From assembly GCA_009918225.1 (NCBI GenBank), contig RGEP01000061.1, positions 1-9,120 of the forward strand: a stretch of DNA of 9,120 nucleotides, written 5' to 3'. Below the pieces are notes generated by a model. The model was given only the letters and a program-made list of their open reading frames with translations, made no database searches and had not been told where the DNA came from. This document shows positions 1-5,946 of the stretch, one piece after another. This stretch comes from Betaproteobacteria bacterium. GTDB lineage: Bacteria > Pseudomonadota > Gammaproteobacteria > Burkholderiales > Burkholderiaceae_C. The position numbers and the translations under genes were made by a program. How positions within the stretch are numbered: position 1 is the stretch's first letter; each line of letters starts with the position of its first letter.

Positions 1-73
1 GGTGCGAAAGGCGCGCAGGGCCTGCGGACTGATCGGGCGCGGCCTGAGGTGTGACTATTGGGCCGGTCTCAGC
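1..73. other. Window edge, no callable gene
   Basis: This stretch lies beyond the stop of the minus-strand thioredoxin gene. On the plus strand one frame closes with TGA at 52-54 and another at 82-84. The minus strand has a short open frame without an ATG. Any of these could be the end of a neighbouring gene, but the fragment is too short to recognise a protein, and I see no stem-loop that would act as a terminator for the thioredoxin gene. Confidence 0.3.
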
Positions 74-670
74 TCAGGGCTGTGACAGCCACCGCGACAG
101 GGCCGCCACATCTTCAGGGAAGAGCTGGCCCCGCTCAGACTGCACCACCCGCGCCTGACGGTCGAGCACAGCCAAAGAGGGAATCATGCTCGGCCTGGCG
201 AACACGCGGGCCAAGGCCTCGTCGTACCACGCGCAGGCGAAGGTGTAGCCGCCTCGCTTCAGGTAGGCGCGTGCCGTTTGTACTTGGCGATCGACGGAAA
301 TACCCAAGACCCGCAAGCCCTGCTGGGCATGGCGTTCCCACAGCGCTTGAATTTGAGGTGTTTGCTCACGGCAGAACGGGCACCAACTGGCCCACCAATA
401 GACCACGGTGACGTGGCCCTCGAGCTGCGGGGGGGTCCAGGTGCGTTCGCTGATCCACTTCAGGGGCGGCAGCAGCACCTTCTGGCCCAGCGGCGGCGGG
501 GCGGGCAGGGCGCCTGCAGCGCTCGGGTTCGGCTGAGCCCAGGGTGACGGGCTCAAACCGCTGGACAAGGCGAACGCGCCCAGCGACTTCAGGGCCTGAC
601 GCCTGGCATTGGGCAGGGCGTTTGGGGGCCGAGACACACGCATCACGGCACTGTACACAAGGCCCCCCAT
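74..670 (-). CDS. TlpA-like periplasmic thioredoxin, Tat-type signal
   Basis: Predicted exported thiol-disulfide oxidoreductase of the TlpA/thioredoxin-like family, which usually keeps periplasmic cysteines reduced. The 198-residue chain has a twin-arginine signal (RRQALK at 23-28, then a hydrophobic stretch and a PWAQP region around 43-47), a Pro/Ala-rich linker (50-70) and a thioredoxin fold. The active site is WCPFC with Cys97 and Cys100, after the strand VTVVYWWAS. VLGISVD (121-127) and the cis-proline loop SMIPS (Pro164) complete the fold. The start is uncertain. ATG at 670 lies 5 bases past the stop of the upstream gene, with AGAGG only 2 bases before it. An in-frame ATG at 643 would give a more normal Tat n-region. 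The close spacing suggests cotranscription and translational coupling with the QQQAY-repeat gene. Family assignment is firm; substrate unknown. Confidence 0.9.
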   Translation of the reverse strand: MGGLVYSAVMRVSRPPNALPNARRQALKSLGAFALSSGLSPSPWAQPNPSAAGALPAPPPLGQKVLLPPLKWISERTWTPPQLEGHVTVVYWWASWCPFCREQTPQIQALWERHAQQGLRVLGISVDRQVQTARAYLKRGGYTFACAWYDEALARVFARPSMIPSLAVLDRQARVVQSERGQLFPEDVAALSRWLSQP

Positions 671-675
671 GGCCT

Positions 676-1332
676 CTACTGTGGCGCCGGGGCGGGTGCC
701 TGTGGATACGCCGCGGGCGCCTGCGGGTAAGCCTGCTGCTGGGGATAGGCCTGCTGCTGAGGGTAGCCTTGCTGTTGGGGGTAGGCCTGTTGTTGCGCGT
801 AGGCCTGCTGCTGAGCATAGGCTTGTTGCTGCGCATAGGCCTGCTGCTGGGCCGTGTCGGGCGCGCGGATGCCGCGGGCGACCAGGGCCGTGGGGGCAAC
901 GGCCGCAGTGCTGGGGTCTGCAGCCATGGGAGCTGGGCTGAAGAGGCTGCGCAGCATCTCGGGTTTTTCAGCCACCAGGAATTCCTGTGCGCGATCGATG
1001 ACACCCGCCAGTTCCGCGTCATCCGCCGTTCCGAACCACTGCGTACGGTTGGCCGCCAAGAGGCGAACCTGGTCCAGGTTGCAGTGCGGCAGGTTCAGCC
1101 TGAGCCAGCGCATCGCGGCCATGTGGCGTGCATCCGGGTGGTGAATGGCTCGGCCGATCGTGCGAAATTCAGCGATGGAGCAGGATGGCTTTGGCGGCTC
1201 CGGCGCGCGGGGGGGTGTCTGCGCGGCAGCGGCCGTCCAAAGGACCGAACACGCGAGCGCCAGGACAGGCGCTCGGGCGCTGCTGGACAGCGGGCTCTTG
1301 CTCGTACAGATCAGTGGCAAATGCTCTGGCAT
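676..1332 (-). CDS. Exported protein with C-terminal QQQAY hexapeptide repeats
   Basis: A 218-residue protein I cannot assign to a named family. Residues 1-37 look like a signal peptide (basic/polar start, hydrophobic PVLALACSVLW, then AAAAQ). Residues 38-50 are Pro-rich. Residues 51-135 form a compact, probably helical part rich in Arg, His, Leu and Trp. Residues 136-160 are an Ala/Pro linker. Residues 161-202 are seven hexapeptides (A or P)QQQAY, one with Gly for Ala, and the protein ends in a PQAP-rich tail. The predicted mature chain has two cysteines, Cys51 and Cys84. ATG at 1332 was chosen because the longer frame to 1446 would cross the terminator at 1404-1433 and bury the signal peptide. 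No good ribosome site precedes 1332; an in-frame GTG about 50 bases upstream is possible. The TAG stop sits 5 bases before the thioredoxin start, so the two are probably one operon. Confidence 0.75.
   Translation of the reverse strand: MPEHLPLICTSKSPLSSSARAPVLALACSVLWTAAAAQTPPRAPEPPKPSCSIAEFRTIGRAIHHPDARHMAAMRWLRLNLPHCNLDQVRLLAANRTQWFGTADDAELAGVIDRAQEFLVAEKPEMLRSLFSPAPMAADPSTAAVAPTALVARGIRAPDTAQQQAYAQQQAYAQQQAYAQQQAYPQQQGYPQQQAYPQQQAYPQAPAAYPQAPAPAPQ
727..852 (-). repeat. Seven 18-bp tandem repeats encoding (A/P)QQQAY
   Basis: Seven in-frame 18-bp units code for the hexapeptides at residues 161-202 of the exported protein. The first four begin with Ala and the last three with Pro; unit five has Gly in place of Ala. 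Gln is written with both CAG and CAA, and Tyr with both TAT and TAC, so the units are not identical DNA copies. The period is a multiple of three, so gain or loss of units would keep the frame and leave the downstream thioredoxin start unaffected. Confidence 0.9.
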
Positions 1333-1403
1333 GGTGATGGTGATGTAGCGCCCTGTTGAAGGGTCGGCTTGGCGCACCAAAACTGGAGTGCCGCCGCTGA
1401 AAG

Positions 1404-1433
1404 GAAGAAAGCCGGCAAGTGCCGGCTTTCTTC
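1404..1433. terminator. Strong stem-loop terminator, symmetric
   Basis: A perfect 14-bp inverted repeat (left arm 1404-1417, right arm 1420-1433) around a 2-base centre: GAAGAAAGCCGGCA, then its exact complement. The GC core is flanked by A-rich and T-rich ends, so it could work in both directions. It lies 54 bases beyond the stop of the minus-strand Pro/Gly-rich gene and before the QQQAY gene, so its main role is probably to end the transcript of the former. It implies that the QQQAY-thioredoxin pair has its own promoter between about 1333 and 1403, or lives on read-through. I see no convincing promoter there. Confidence 0.8.
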
Positions 1434-1486
1434 TTGCTGAAGGCATGGCGGGATGCGACCAAGCCGCTCCCTCGCCTTATGCCTCC

Positions 1487-2002
1487 TCAGCCTCCTGGCG
1501 GTTTGGCTCCCGGCGGGGGCTGTGTGCCCGGAGGCGGCTTGGCGCCGGGAGGCGGCGGCATGGCGCCCGGCGGCGGGCCACCGGCCGGTGGCTTGGCACC
1601 AGGGGGCGGCATGGCCCCGGGTGGCGGCATACCCCCGGGTGGCGGCATGCCGGTTGCGGGAGGCCCACCCTGCGGGGGCTTGGCACCTGGCGGCGGCATA
1701 CCCCCGGGTGGCGGCATGCCGGTTGCGGGAGGCCCACCCTGAGGAGGCTTGGCTCCCGGAGGAGGCATACCCCCGGGTGGCGGCATACCGGCAGGGGGAG
1801 GCCCGCCCTGTGGGGGTTTGGCACCCGGCGGCGGCATGGCACCTGGTGGAGGCATCGCCCCGGGCGGAGGCCCCCCGGGAGGCGGTGCACCCTGCGGGGG
1901 CTTGGCAGCGCCCGGCGGTGGCTTGGGTGGCTCGGTGTTCTGTGCACTGGCCCAGGAGGCGCCCAGTGCCAGCATCGCGATCAGCGCAGTCTTTTTCACC
2001 AT
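1487..2002 (-). CDS. Secreted Pro/Gly-rich low-complexity repeat protein
   Basis: A 171-residue protein with a clear Sec signal peptide (MVKKTALIAMLALGASWASA, cleavage expected after Ala20). After that almost all of the chain is Pro, Gly, Ala, Met and Lys, arranged as PPPGAM, PPPGAK and PPQGGPP blocks. It holds a 23-residue repeat (69 bp) in about three copies. There are no cysteines and no recognisable domain; the mature chain is probably unfolded or collagen/PPII-like and cationic because of its Lys residues. The start is well supported: AAGGAG at 2009-2014 lies 6 bases before the ATG. A TTGACG...TACCCT promoter candidate lies upstream, and the 1404-1433 stem-loop ends the unit, so it is likely monocistronic. 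Function unknown. Similar short PPPG-rich exported proteins are often simply called hypothetical. Confidence 0.85.
   Translation of the reverse strand: MVKKTALIAMLALGASWASAQNTEPPKPPPGAAKPPQGAPPPGGPPPGAMPPPGAMPPPGAKPPQGGPPPAGMPPPGGMPPPGAKPPQGGPPATGMPPPGGMPPPGAKPPQGGPPATGMPPPGGMPPPGAMPPPGAKPPAGGPPPGAMPPPPGAKPPPGTQPPPGAKPPGG
1623..1835 (-). repeat. 69-bp direct repeats inside the Pro/Gly-rich gene
   Basis: Three units with a 69-bp period begin, on the plus strand, at about 1629, 1698 and 1767. The first two share 50 exact bases (1623-1672 and 1692-1741). The third is diverged by point changes and runs to about 1835. Each unit codes for 23 residues of the form GMPPPGGMPPPGAKPPQGG plus PPAT or PPPA. 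The long exact match points to a recent in-frame duplication or to gene conversion between units. Confidence 0.85.
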
Positions 2003-2049
2003 TCCGTTCTCCTTCCGTCAAGGTGATACTTGGAGCTTCTGGCCGGTCC

Positions 2050-2079
2050 AGGGTAGTCCTCAAAAGCCACAGGCGTCAA
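2050..2079 (-). promoter_or_regulatory. Candidate sigma-70 promoter of the Pro/Gly-rich gene
   Basis: Read on the minus strand, TTGACG (2079-2074, five of six matches to the -35 consensus) is followed after 18 bases by TACCCT (2055-2050, three of six matches to -10). Transcription would start near 2043 and give a leader of about 40 bases holding the AAGGAG site at 2009-2014. The weak -10 keeps this tentative. Confidence 0.4.
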
Positions 2080-2133
2080 GGGGGTTTTGCCAGGGCGCAG
2101 GGGCCGACCATCCACAGACCAGCCAACCCAATC

Positions 2134-2769
2134 TTGAGCACCTCCACCGGCGCCTACACCGCCCTGTACCTGATCGAATCGGCTGCCACGCTGGCGTTCG
2201 CGTTGTCGGGTGTGGTGGAAGCGGCGCGGCGGCGCTTGGATGCCGTGGGCGTGGTGGTGGTGGCCGGTCTGGCCGCTTTCGGGGGCGGCACCCTGCGTGA
2301 CGTGCTTCTGGACCGCAGGCCGTTTTTTTGGGTCACCCACACCGAACTGCTCTGGGCGGTGCTGTGCGTGGGCATCGGCGCCATGGTGTTCATGCGCCGC
2401 CGGCATCTAGAGCCCACGGAGCGCGCCATGCAATGGCCCGATGCCGTGGGCATGGGCCTGTTCGCCGCCAGTGGCACCCAAATCAGCCTGTCCATGGGCC
2501 AACCCGCCTTGGTGTCCGTGATTTTGGGCATGGTCACCGCCGTGTTTGGTGGGGTGCTGCGCGACATCGTGTGCAACGACATCCCCAAGGTGTTTCGCGA
2601 CCACCGCCCCTACGCGCTCTTGGCTTTTCTGGGCGGCTGGGTACTGGTGTTGGCCGATACGCTGGGTGCGCCCTCGTGGCTGGGTCTATCGGTTGCGGCG
2701 GTCGTGGCCACCGCCTTGCGGATGCTGGCCATCTGGAGGGCATGGACCATTCCCACGTGGCTCGGCTAG
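2134..2769 (+). CDS. TRIC/UPF0126 family seven-helix membrane protein
   Basis: Inner-membrane protein of the bacterial TRIC-like cation channel family (UPF0126, the YadS/YicG group). Two three-helix repeats are visible: residues 9-86 with signature FGGGTLRD (49-56), and 101-176 with FGGVLRD (138-144). A seventh hydrophobic helix follows (about 182-200). The repeated GGxLRD motif at the end of the second helix of each half is characteristic. The length, 211 residues, is normal for the family. The frame is open back to 1453, but that extension (Arg/Ala/Pro-rich) is just the antisense of the Pro/Gly-rich repeat gene. I prefer the TTG at 2134 (M-STSTGAYTALYLIESAATL), which places the first helix at the usual distance from the N-terminus. 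No clear ribosome site precedes it. Physiological substrate in bacteria is not settled; K+ or other small cations are the usual proposal. Confidence 0.93.
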   Translation: MSTSTGAYTALYLIESAATLAFALSGVVEAARRRLDAVGVVVVAGLAAFGGGTLRDVLLDRRPFFWVTHTELLWAVLCVGIGAMVFMRRRHLEPTERAMQWPDAVGMGLFAASGTQISLSMGQPALVSVILGMVTAVFGGVLRDIVCNDIPKVFRDHRPYALLAFLGGWVLVLADTLGAPSWLGLSVAAVVATALRMLAIWRAWTIPTWLG

Positions 2770-2791
2770 CCCGTTCCATCAGCCGTATTGC

Positions 2792-2831
2792 GCACGGGTA
2801 TCGTCGGCTTGCCCTTCATTCGAGCCCGTGC
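2792..2831 (+). promoter_or_regulatory. Inverted repeat in the DUF1883 gene leader
   Basis: GCACGGG at 2792-2798 and its complement CCCGTGC at 2825-2831 are separated by 26 bases. The right arm ends 4 bases before the ribosome site GATGAGG (2835-2841) of the DUF1883 gene. It could be a weak leader hairpin, the end signal of the TRIC gene, or chance. There is no T-run, so a classical terminator is unlikely. Confidence 0.25.
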
Positions 2832-2845
2832 CAAGATGAGGCCAT

Positions 2846-3118
2846 ATGAAATTTCTCTACACCGACCTCGGTCCCCGTCAAGCCGGTGAAGTGGTGGAGG
2901 TCCGGCTAACGGCCGTGGCCAATGTCAGGCTGATGGACACGCCCAATTTCGGCAACTACAAGGCTGGGGTGAAGCACATCTACACCGGTGGCGTCGTGCG
3001 CCAGTCTCCGATCCGTCTGGCCATTCCCACTTCCGGTCACTGGCATGTGGCCATCGACACCACGGGCATCCAAGGCACGCCGGGCGTCAGCGCCGTGGTG
3101 AAGGTGGTACCGGCCTGA
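2846..3118 (+). CDS. DUF1883 domain protein
   Basis: A complete 90-residue protein that matches the DUF1883 family from memory of its pattern: MKF-LxxDLG at the start, VVEVxLTAxANVRLMD (16-31), FGNYKAGVKHIYTGG (35-49), and SGHWHVAID (63-71) near the end. No signal peptide, membrane segment or cysteine; it should be a small cytoplasmic beta-rich domain. The function of the family is unknown. Here the domain stands alone with nothing fused to it. The start is supported by GATGAGG at 2835-2841, 4 bases before ATG. The gene lies 76 bases after the TRIC gene on the same strand and could be cotranscribed. Its TGA stop directly abuts the stop codon of the opposite-strand small ORF. Confidence 0.9.
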   Translation: MKFLYTDLGPRQAGEVVEVRLTAVANVRLMDTPNFGNYKAGVKHIYTGGVVRQSPIRLAIPTSGHWHVAIDTTGIQGTPGVSAVVKVVPA

Positions 3119-3457
3119 TCAGGTCTTTGACACCCCTTCGTACATCCGCACCGCTGCTGCCGGAGAGCGCGGCTCTGGTCGGTTGAACAACCTGTGCTGC
3201 TCCAATTGCAGCCGTGTGGAAAAAGGGTCTGCCCCCCAACTGGGCTGAGGTTTATGGCTGAGGTCACGCACACCCAGCGCGCCTCCGCCGCCGGTGCGCT
3301 CCGCCGTTGGGTCCGCCTTGGGCCGCAGTGCTGAAGCACGGGCCTTTTGCACACCCGCTGCAGCAGCAGGGGCCCCGCTGGCTGAACCTCCTGCGGGCGC
3401 ACGCGGGGCCGGCCGGGGCAGTGCGGGGGGAGGGGAACTGCTGAATTCGGCCTTCAT
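3119..3457 (-). CDS. Possible small Pro/Ala-rich hypothetical protein
   Basis: A 112-residue open frame from ATG at 3457 (a TTG two codons earlier is also possible). The first half (about 1-60) is Pro/Ala/Gly/Arg-rich and looks disordered. The second half is more protein-like, with DLSHKPQPSWGADPFSTRLQLEQHRLFNRPE (key residues W, D-P-F, F-N-R-P-E). No signal peptide, membrane helix or cysteine. Codons are ordinary for this GC-rich genome, and the competing plus-strand frame is less protein-like. The ribosome site is weak. The stop codon abuts that of the DUF1883 gene, forming TGATCA at 3116-3121. I recognise no family. It may be real or chance in a 458-base gap between better genes. Confidence 0.45.
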   Translation of the reverse strand: MKAEFSSSPPPALPRPAPRAPAGGSASGAPAAAAGVQKARASALRPKADPTAERTGGGGALGVRDLSHKPQPSWGADPFSTRLQLEQHRLFNRPEPRSPAAAVRMYEGVSKT

Positions 3458-3463
3458 TGCCAA

Positions 3464-3576
3464 GCTTTCGCAGGATGGGCCTTTAAGTGTAGGCGCGCGG
3501 CGGGCACTTGTGAACCACGCCCGACCGAGTCAACGCCCGCCCAGCCTGTGCCGTGGGCAAGGGCGCCGTGCACCGA
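3464..3576. other. Short intergenic region
   Basis: 113 bases between two minus-strand genes. It should hold the leader or promoter of the small Pro/Ala-rich ORF and the end of the exported-protein transcript. I see no convincing stem-loop with a T-run, no clear promoter hexamers and no repeat. Confidence 0.4.
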
Positions 3577-4371
3577 TCAAAGCCGTGTGCCCAAAGACAG
3601 CCGCAGCACATGGGCTGCGCTGTAGTTGGCGTGACCGTCCCAACCCAAGCGGATGAAGCCTGGGCCCAGGTCCAGGGTGCCCGTCAGGCCATGACCCCTG
3701 AAAACCGGTTCGCCCCGCTCAGCCGCTCCGCTTCGCGCAAAGGCGTCCAGCGTCAACCTTCGGCCCGCCACCGGACCGCGCCACACCAGGTGCGTCACCC
3801 GCTGCCCCGTGCCCAACCGGTCGTCTCGAATTTGGAAGGCCATCACCACGGCCCCCGTGGGCCGGGTGTGCGTCAAACCCAGCAGAACCGAGTCATTGGG
3901 GTCAAAGTTCAGATTGACATAGGGCCGCACATTCGTCCGCCCGATGCCCACCATCGGCGCCCAGCCGGGGCCTGACTCGGCACGCCCGTCCCATGTGATG
4001 CTGCCCCCGGTAAACCCGCCACTGGCCATTTGCAGCGAGCCCACCAGCTTGCCCCACGCACCCAAGGGCATACCGGATTCAAGCCCCGCTCGAAGCTGCT
4101 GAAATCCGTCGGGGGCTTTGTAGTCGCCCAGCCAGAAGGTGTAACGCTCGGTGTTGCCCCGCAAGTTGACGTCTGTCGCCCAGCCTTGGGCAGTGTCACG
4201 GTAGCGCGACACGGTGGCTTTCCACGCAACGGTCTGGTTGACACGCAAAGCGTCGCTGGGGTCCACATCGGCGCGGTCTTCGATGGCCACAGCCGGCCAG
4301 GCCACCACCAGCCCGGCCCCGGCAAGTGCCAAGGCTTTGCCCAGCAAGCGCATCCGACGACACATGCTCAT
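3577..4371 (-). CDS. Exported, probably beta-rich protein of unknown family
   Basis: A 264-residue protein with an N-terminal signal peptide: basic CRRMRLLGK, hydrophobic ALALAGAGLVVAW, and PAVA ending at residue 29. The mature part is rich in alternating polar and hydrophobic strands with Gly and aromatic residues, such as TVAWKATVSRYRD (47-59), RYTFWLGDY (76-84), YVNLNFDPNDSVLLGLTHTR (151-170) and LTGTLDLGPGFIRLGWDG (229-246). It ends in VLRLSLGTRL. This pattern suggests a small outer-membrane beta-barrel or a periplasmic beta-sandwich. Against a standard barrel, the last residue is Leu, not Phe. Cysteines are absent from the mature chain. Start codons at 4371, 4365 and 4353 are all possible; none has a clear ribosome site. 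The gene is divergent from the MscS gene with 84 bases between, so the two may share a control region. Confidence 0.7.
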   Translation of the reverse strand: MSMCRRMRLLGKALALAGAGLVVAWPAVAIEDRADVDPSDALRVNQTVAWKATVSRYRDTAQGWATDVNLRGNTERYTFWLGDYKAPDGFQQLRAGLESGMPLGAWGKLVGSLQMASGGFTGGSITWDGRAESGPGWAPMVGIGRTNVRPYVNLNFDPNDSVLLGLTHTRPTGAVVMAFQIRDDRLGTGQRVTHLVWRGPVAGRRLTLDAFARSGAAERGEPVFRGHGLTGTLDLGPGFIRLGWDGHANYSAAHVLRLSLGTRL

Positions 4372-4455
4372 GATGGGCCAAGCATACGCCGCGCCGCCGG
4401 AAGGCCAGGCTGCGATAAGCTGAAGGTCTCCTCTACAGGACACGCTGCTCAAGCC
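4372..4455. promoter_or_regulatory. Divergent promoter region, exported protein / MscS
   Basis: The 84 bases between the start of the minus-strand exported protein and the ATG of the MscS-cNMP gene must hold both promoters unless the minus-strand gene starts further in. I could not pick convincing -35/-10 hexamers in either direction. CAGGA near 4434 is too far (about 17 bases) to act as the ribosome site for 4456. Confidence 0.4.
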
Positions 4456-5946
4456 ATGCAAGCCCAACCCTCAGCCCCTGCTGCCTTGACCCTTCGCCAG
4501 CTGCTGGCCCACCCAGACGGTCGATGGCTGGGTGGCGCTGTGGCGCTGAGCTTGGCACTGGCACTGGCCAGCCAGTGGCGTTTGGGCAGCCTGGCCGGCT
4601 TTGAAAACCTGCCTCCGCATGCTCAGGCGGCTTGGGTCGACATCGCCCTGGCCTTTGCCCAGTTCCCCGCCATGGGCTGGCTGGGCATGCGCGTGTTCAA
4701 GTTCGGCCTTTCAGCAGCTGGTGTTCGTCGCTTCCCGAATATTGCGCGTCACCTGCTGGGCATTTTGGTGCACGCGATCATGCTGGCCTTGGCCGTGCGC
4801 ACCGTGTTCGACCAATCCTTGGACACGGTTGTGGCGGCCTCCGGTGTCATCACGGTGGTGCTGGGTTTTGCGCTGCGCAGCCTGGTTGCCGATCTGTTTT
4901 CGGGGATTGCGCTGTCAGTCGACCGCGACATCGGTGTTGATGACATCGTGGAGTTCAACCTGAAGAACCGGCACGTGGTGGGCCAGATCGTGGAGTTCAA
5001 CTGGAGAACCTTCAAGATCCGGGACCTCAACAACCAGGTGATGATGATTCCCAACAGCGAGTTCTCCTCGCTCATGGTGGTCAACCACAGCCGCTCGGAT
5101 GCCGGCTGCCCCTGCAGCGTCCGCTTCCCCTTGCACGCCAGAACCGACGGCGAACGGGCGCTTCGGGTGATCCGCGGGGCTCTGAACCGCGAGGTTGAAG
5201 AGGGCCGGATTGCCGCAAAGCCTGAGCCACACGTTGAGATCGCCGCCGCGGCACCCGGGTCCTTGGCGCTGGAGGTCTACTTCTTGCCGCAGCCTCCGCA
5301 CACCGAGCAGAGGGTGGTGGGTGCGATGTACGAAGCGGGCTTGCGCGACCTCCGTTTGGCGGGCATGGCCCTGGCCGGTGCGGGCGATGGCCCGTCAGGT
5401 GCGGCCACCAGTGCCACTGCGGAGCAGGTTCAGGCTGCTCTGGCTCAGGCCGTCGGGCGCGTGGCCCTGCTGTCGGTGCTCACCGAAGCCCAGCGCTTGC
5501 AGGTGGTGCCGCACTTGATTCGCCACGAGCCCACTGAAGGCGCGACCATCGTGGACGAAGGCGATGAAGGCAGCAGCCTGTTCATTATTCTGGAGGGCGC
5601 TTGCGAAGTGAAGGTGCGCAGCGGTTCCGACTGGCGCCACGTGGCGCGACTGTGGCCGGGCGACCATTTCGGTGAAATGTCGCTGCTCACGGGGAACCCA
5701 CGCTCTGCAAGGGTCAGCATGGCTGCGCCCGGTGTCTTGCTCGAATTGCCCAAGCAGGCCCTGTCTGAGCTGTTCGATGCATCGCCAGATCTGCTGGCCA
5801 AGATCTCAGCCAGTGTCGTGGCGCGCAGCGAACAAGCCGATGCGGTTCGCAAACAGGTCCGCCTGGAAGCCCGAGAGGCCAACGGCTCTCGGGTGGATGC
5901 ATTGGTTCAGCAAATGAAGCGCTTTTTTGGCCTGGCCCGGCGCTGA
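4456..5946 (+). CDS. MscS-type channel with C-terminal cNMP-binding domain
   Basis: A 496-residue inner-membrane channel of the bacterial cyclic-nucleotide-gated MscS (bCNG) type. Hydrophobic helices lie near 26-41, 58-80 and 98-118. The pore helix TM3 and following segment are at 121-166 (VAASGVITVVLGFALRSL, then ADLFSGIAL), followed by the MscS beta domain (NRHVVGQIVEFNWRTFKIRD, 171-190; VMMIPNSEF, 195-203). A mixed domain covers 215-305. A linker leads to a cyclic-nucleotide-binding domain at about 338-455. Its phosphate-binding cassette, FGEMSLLTGNPRSARV (405-420), keeps the key Glu407 and Arg416; Ser417 follows the Arg. A basic tail (462-496) closes the protein. The upstream open frame from 4030 is antisense to the exported protein, so ATG 4456 is the start. 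The ribosome site is weak. Expected role: a channel tuned by a cyclic nucleotide, not mainly by tension; the ligand cannot be read from sequence. Confidence 0.95.
   Translation: MQAQPSAPAALTLRQLLAHPDGRWLGGAVALSLALALASQWRLGSLAGFENLPPHAQAAWVDIALAFAQFPAMGWLGMRVFKFGLSAAGVRRFPNIARHLLGILVHAIMLALAVRTVFDQSLDTVVAASGVITVVLGFALRSLVADLFSGIALSVDRDIGVDDIVEFNLKNRHVVGQIVEFNWRTFKIRDLNNQVMMIPNSEFSSLMVVNHSRSDAGCPCSVRFPLHARTDGERALRVIRGALNREVEEGRIAAKPEPHVEIAAAAPGSLALEVYFLPQPPHTEQRVVGAMYEAGLRDLRLAGMALAGAGDGPSGAATSATAEQVQAALAQAVGRVALLSVLTEAQRLQVVPHLIRHEPTEGATIVDEGDEGSSLFIILEGACEVKVRSGSDWRHVARLWPGDHFGEMSLLTGNPRSARVSMAAPGVLLELPKQALSELFDASPDLLAKISASVVARSEQADAVRKQVRLEAREANGSRVDALVQQMKRFFGLARR

Noticed and set aside
1330..1345. 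CATCACCATCACCAT stretch reading as five histidines on the minus strand
   Set aside because: Resembles a His-tag, but it is out of the gene's frame and lies in the leader just before the ATG at 1332. It is a short ATCACC duplication, not a vector trace.
544..1359. Plus-strand 271-residue frame with Leu-rich stretches that look like membrane helices
   Set aside because: The Leu-rich part (GLLL units) is the antisense of the Gln-rich QQQAY repeats; the rest shows no domain.
1623..1835. Regularly spaced repeats that might suggest a CRISPR array
   Set aside because: The units are contiguous 69-bp coding repeats in frame, without unique spacers.
1311..2063. Minus-strand 250-residue frame across the PPPG gene
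   Set aside because: It is a shifted frame of the PPPG repeats without a signal peptide. The 1487-2002 frame has a signal peptide and a clear AAGGAG site.
4030..4455. N-terminal 142-residue extension of the MscS frame
   Set aside because: Antisense to the exported protein gene; MscS homology and the first helix begin after ATG 4456.
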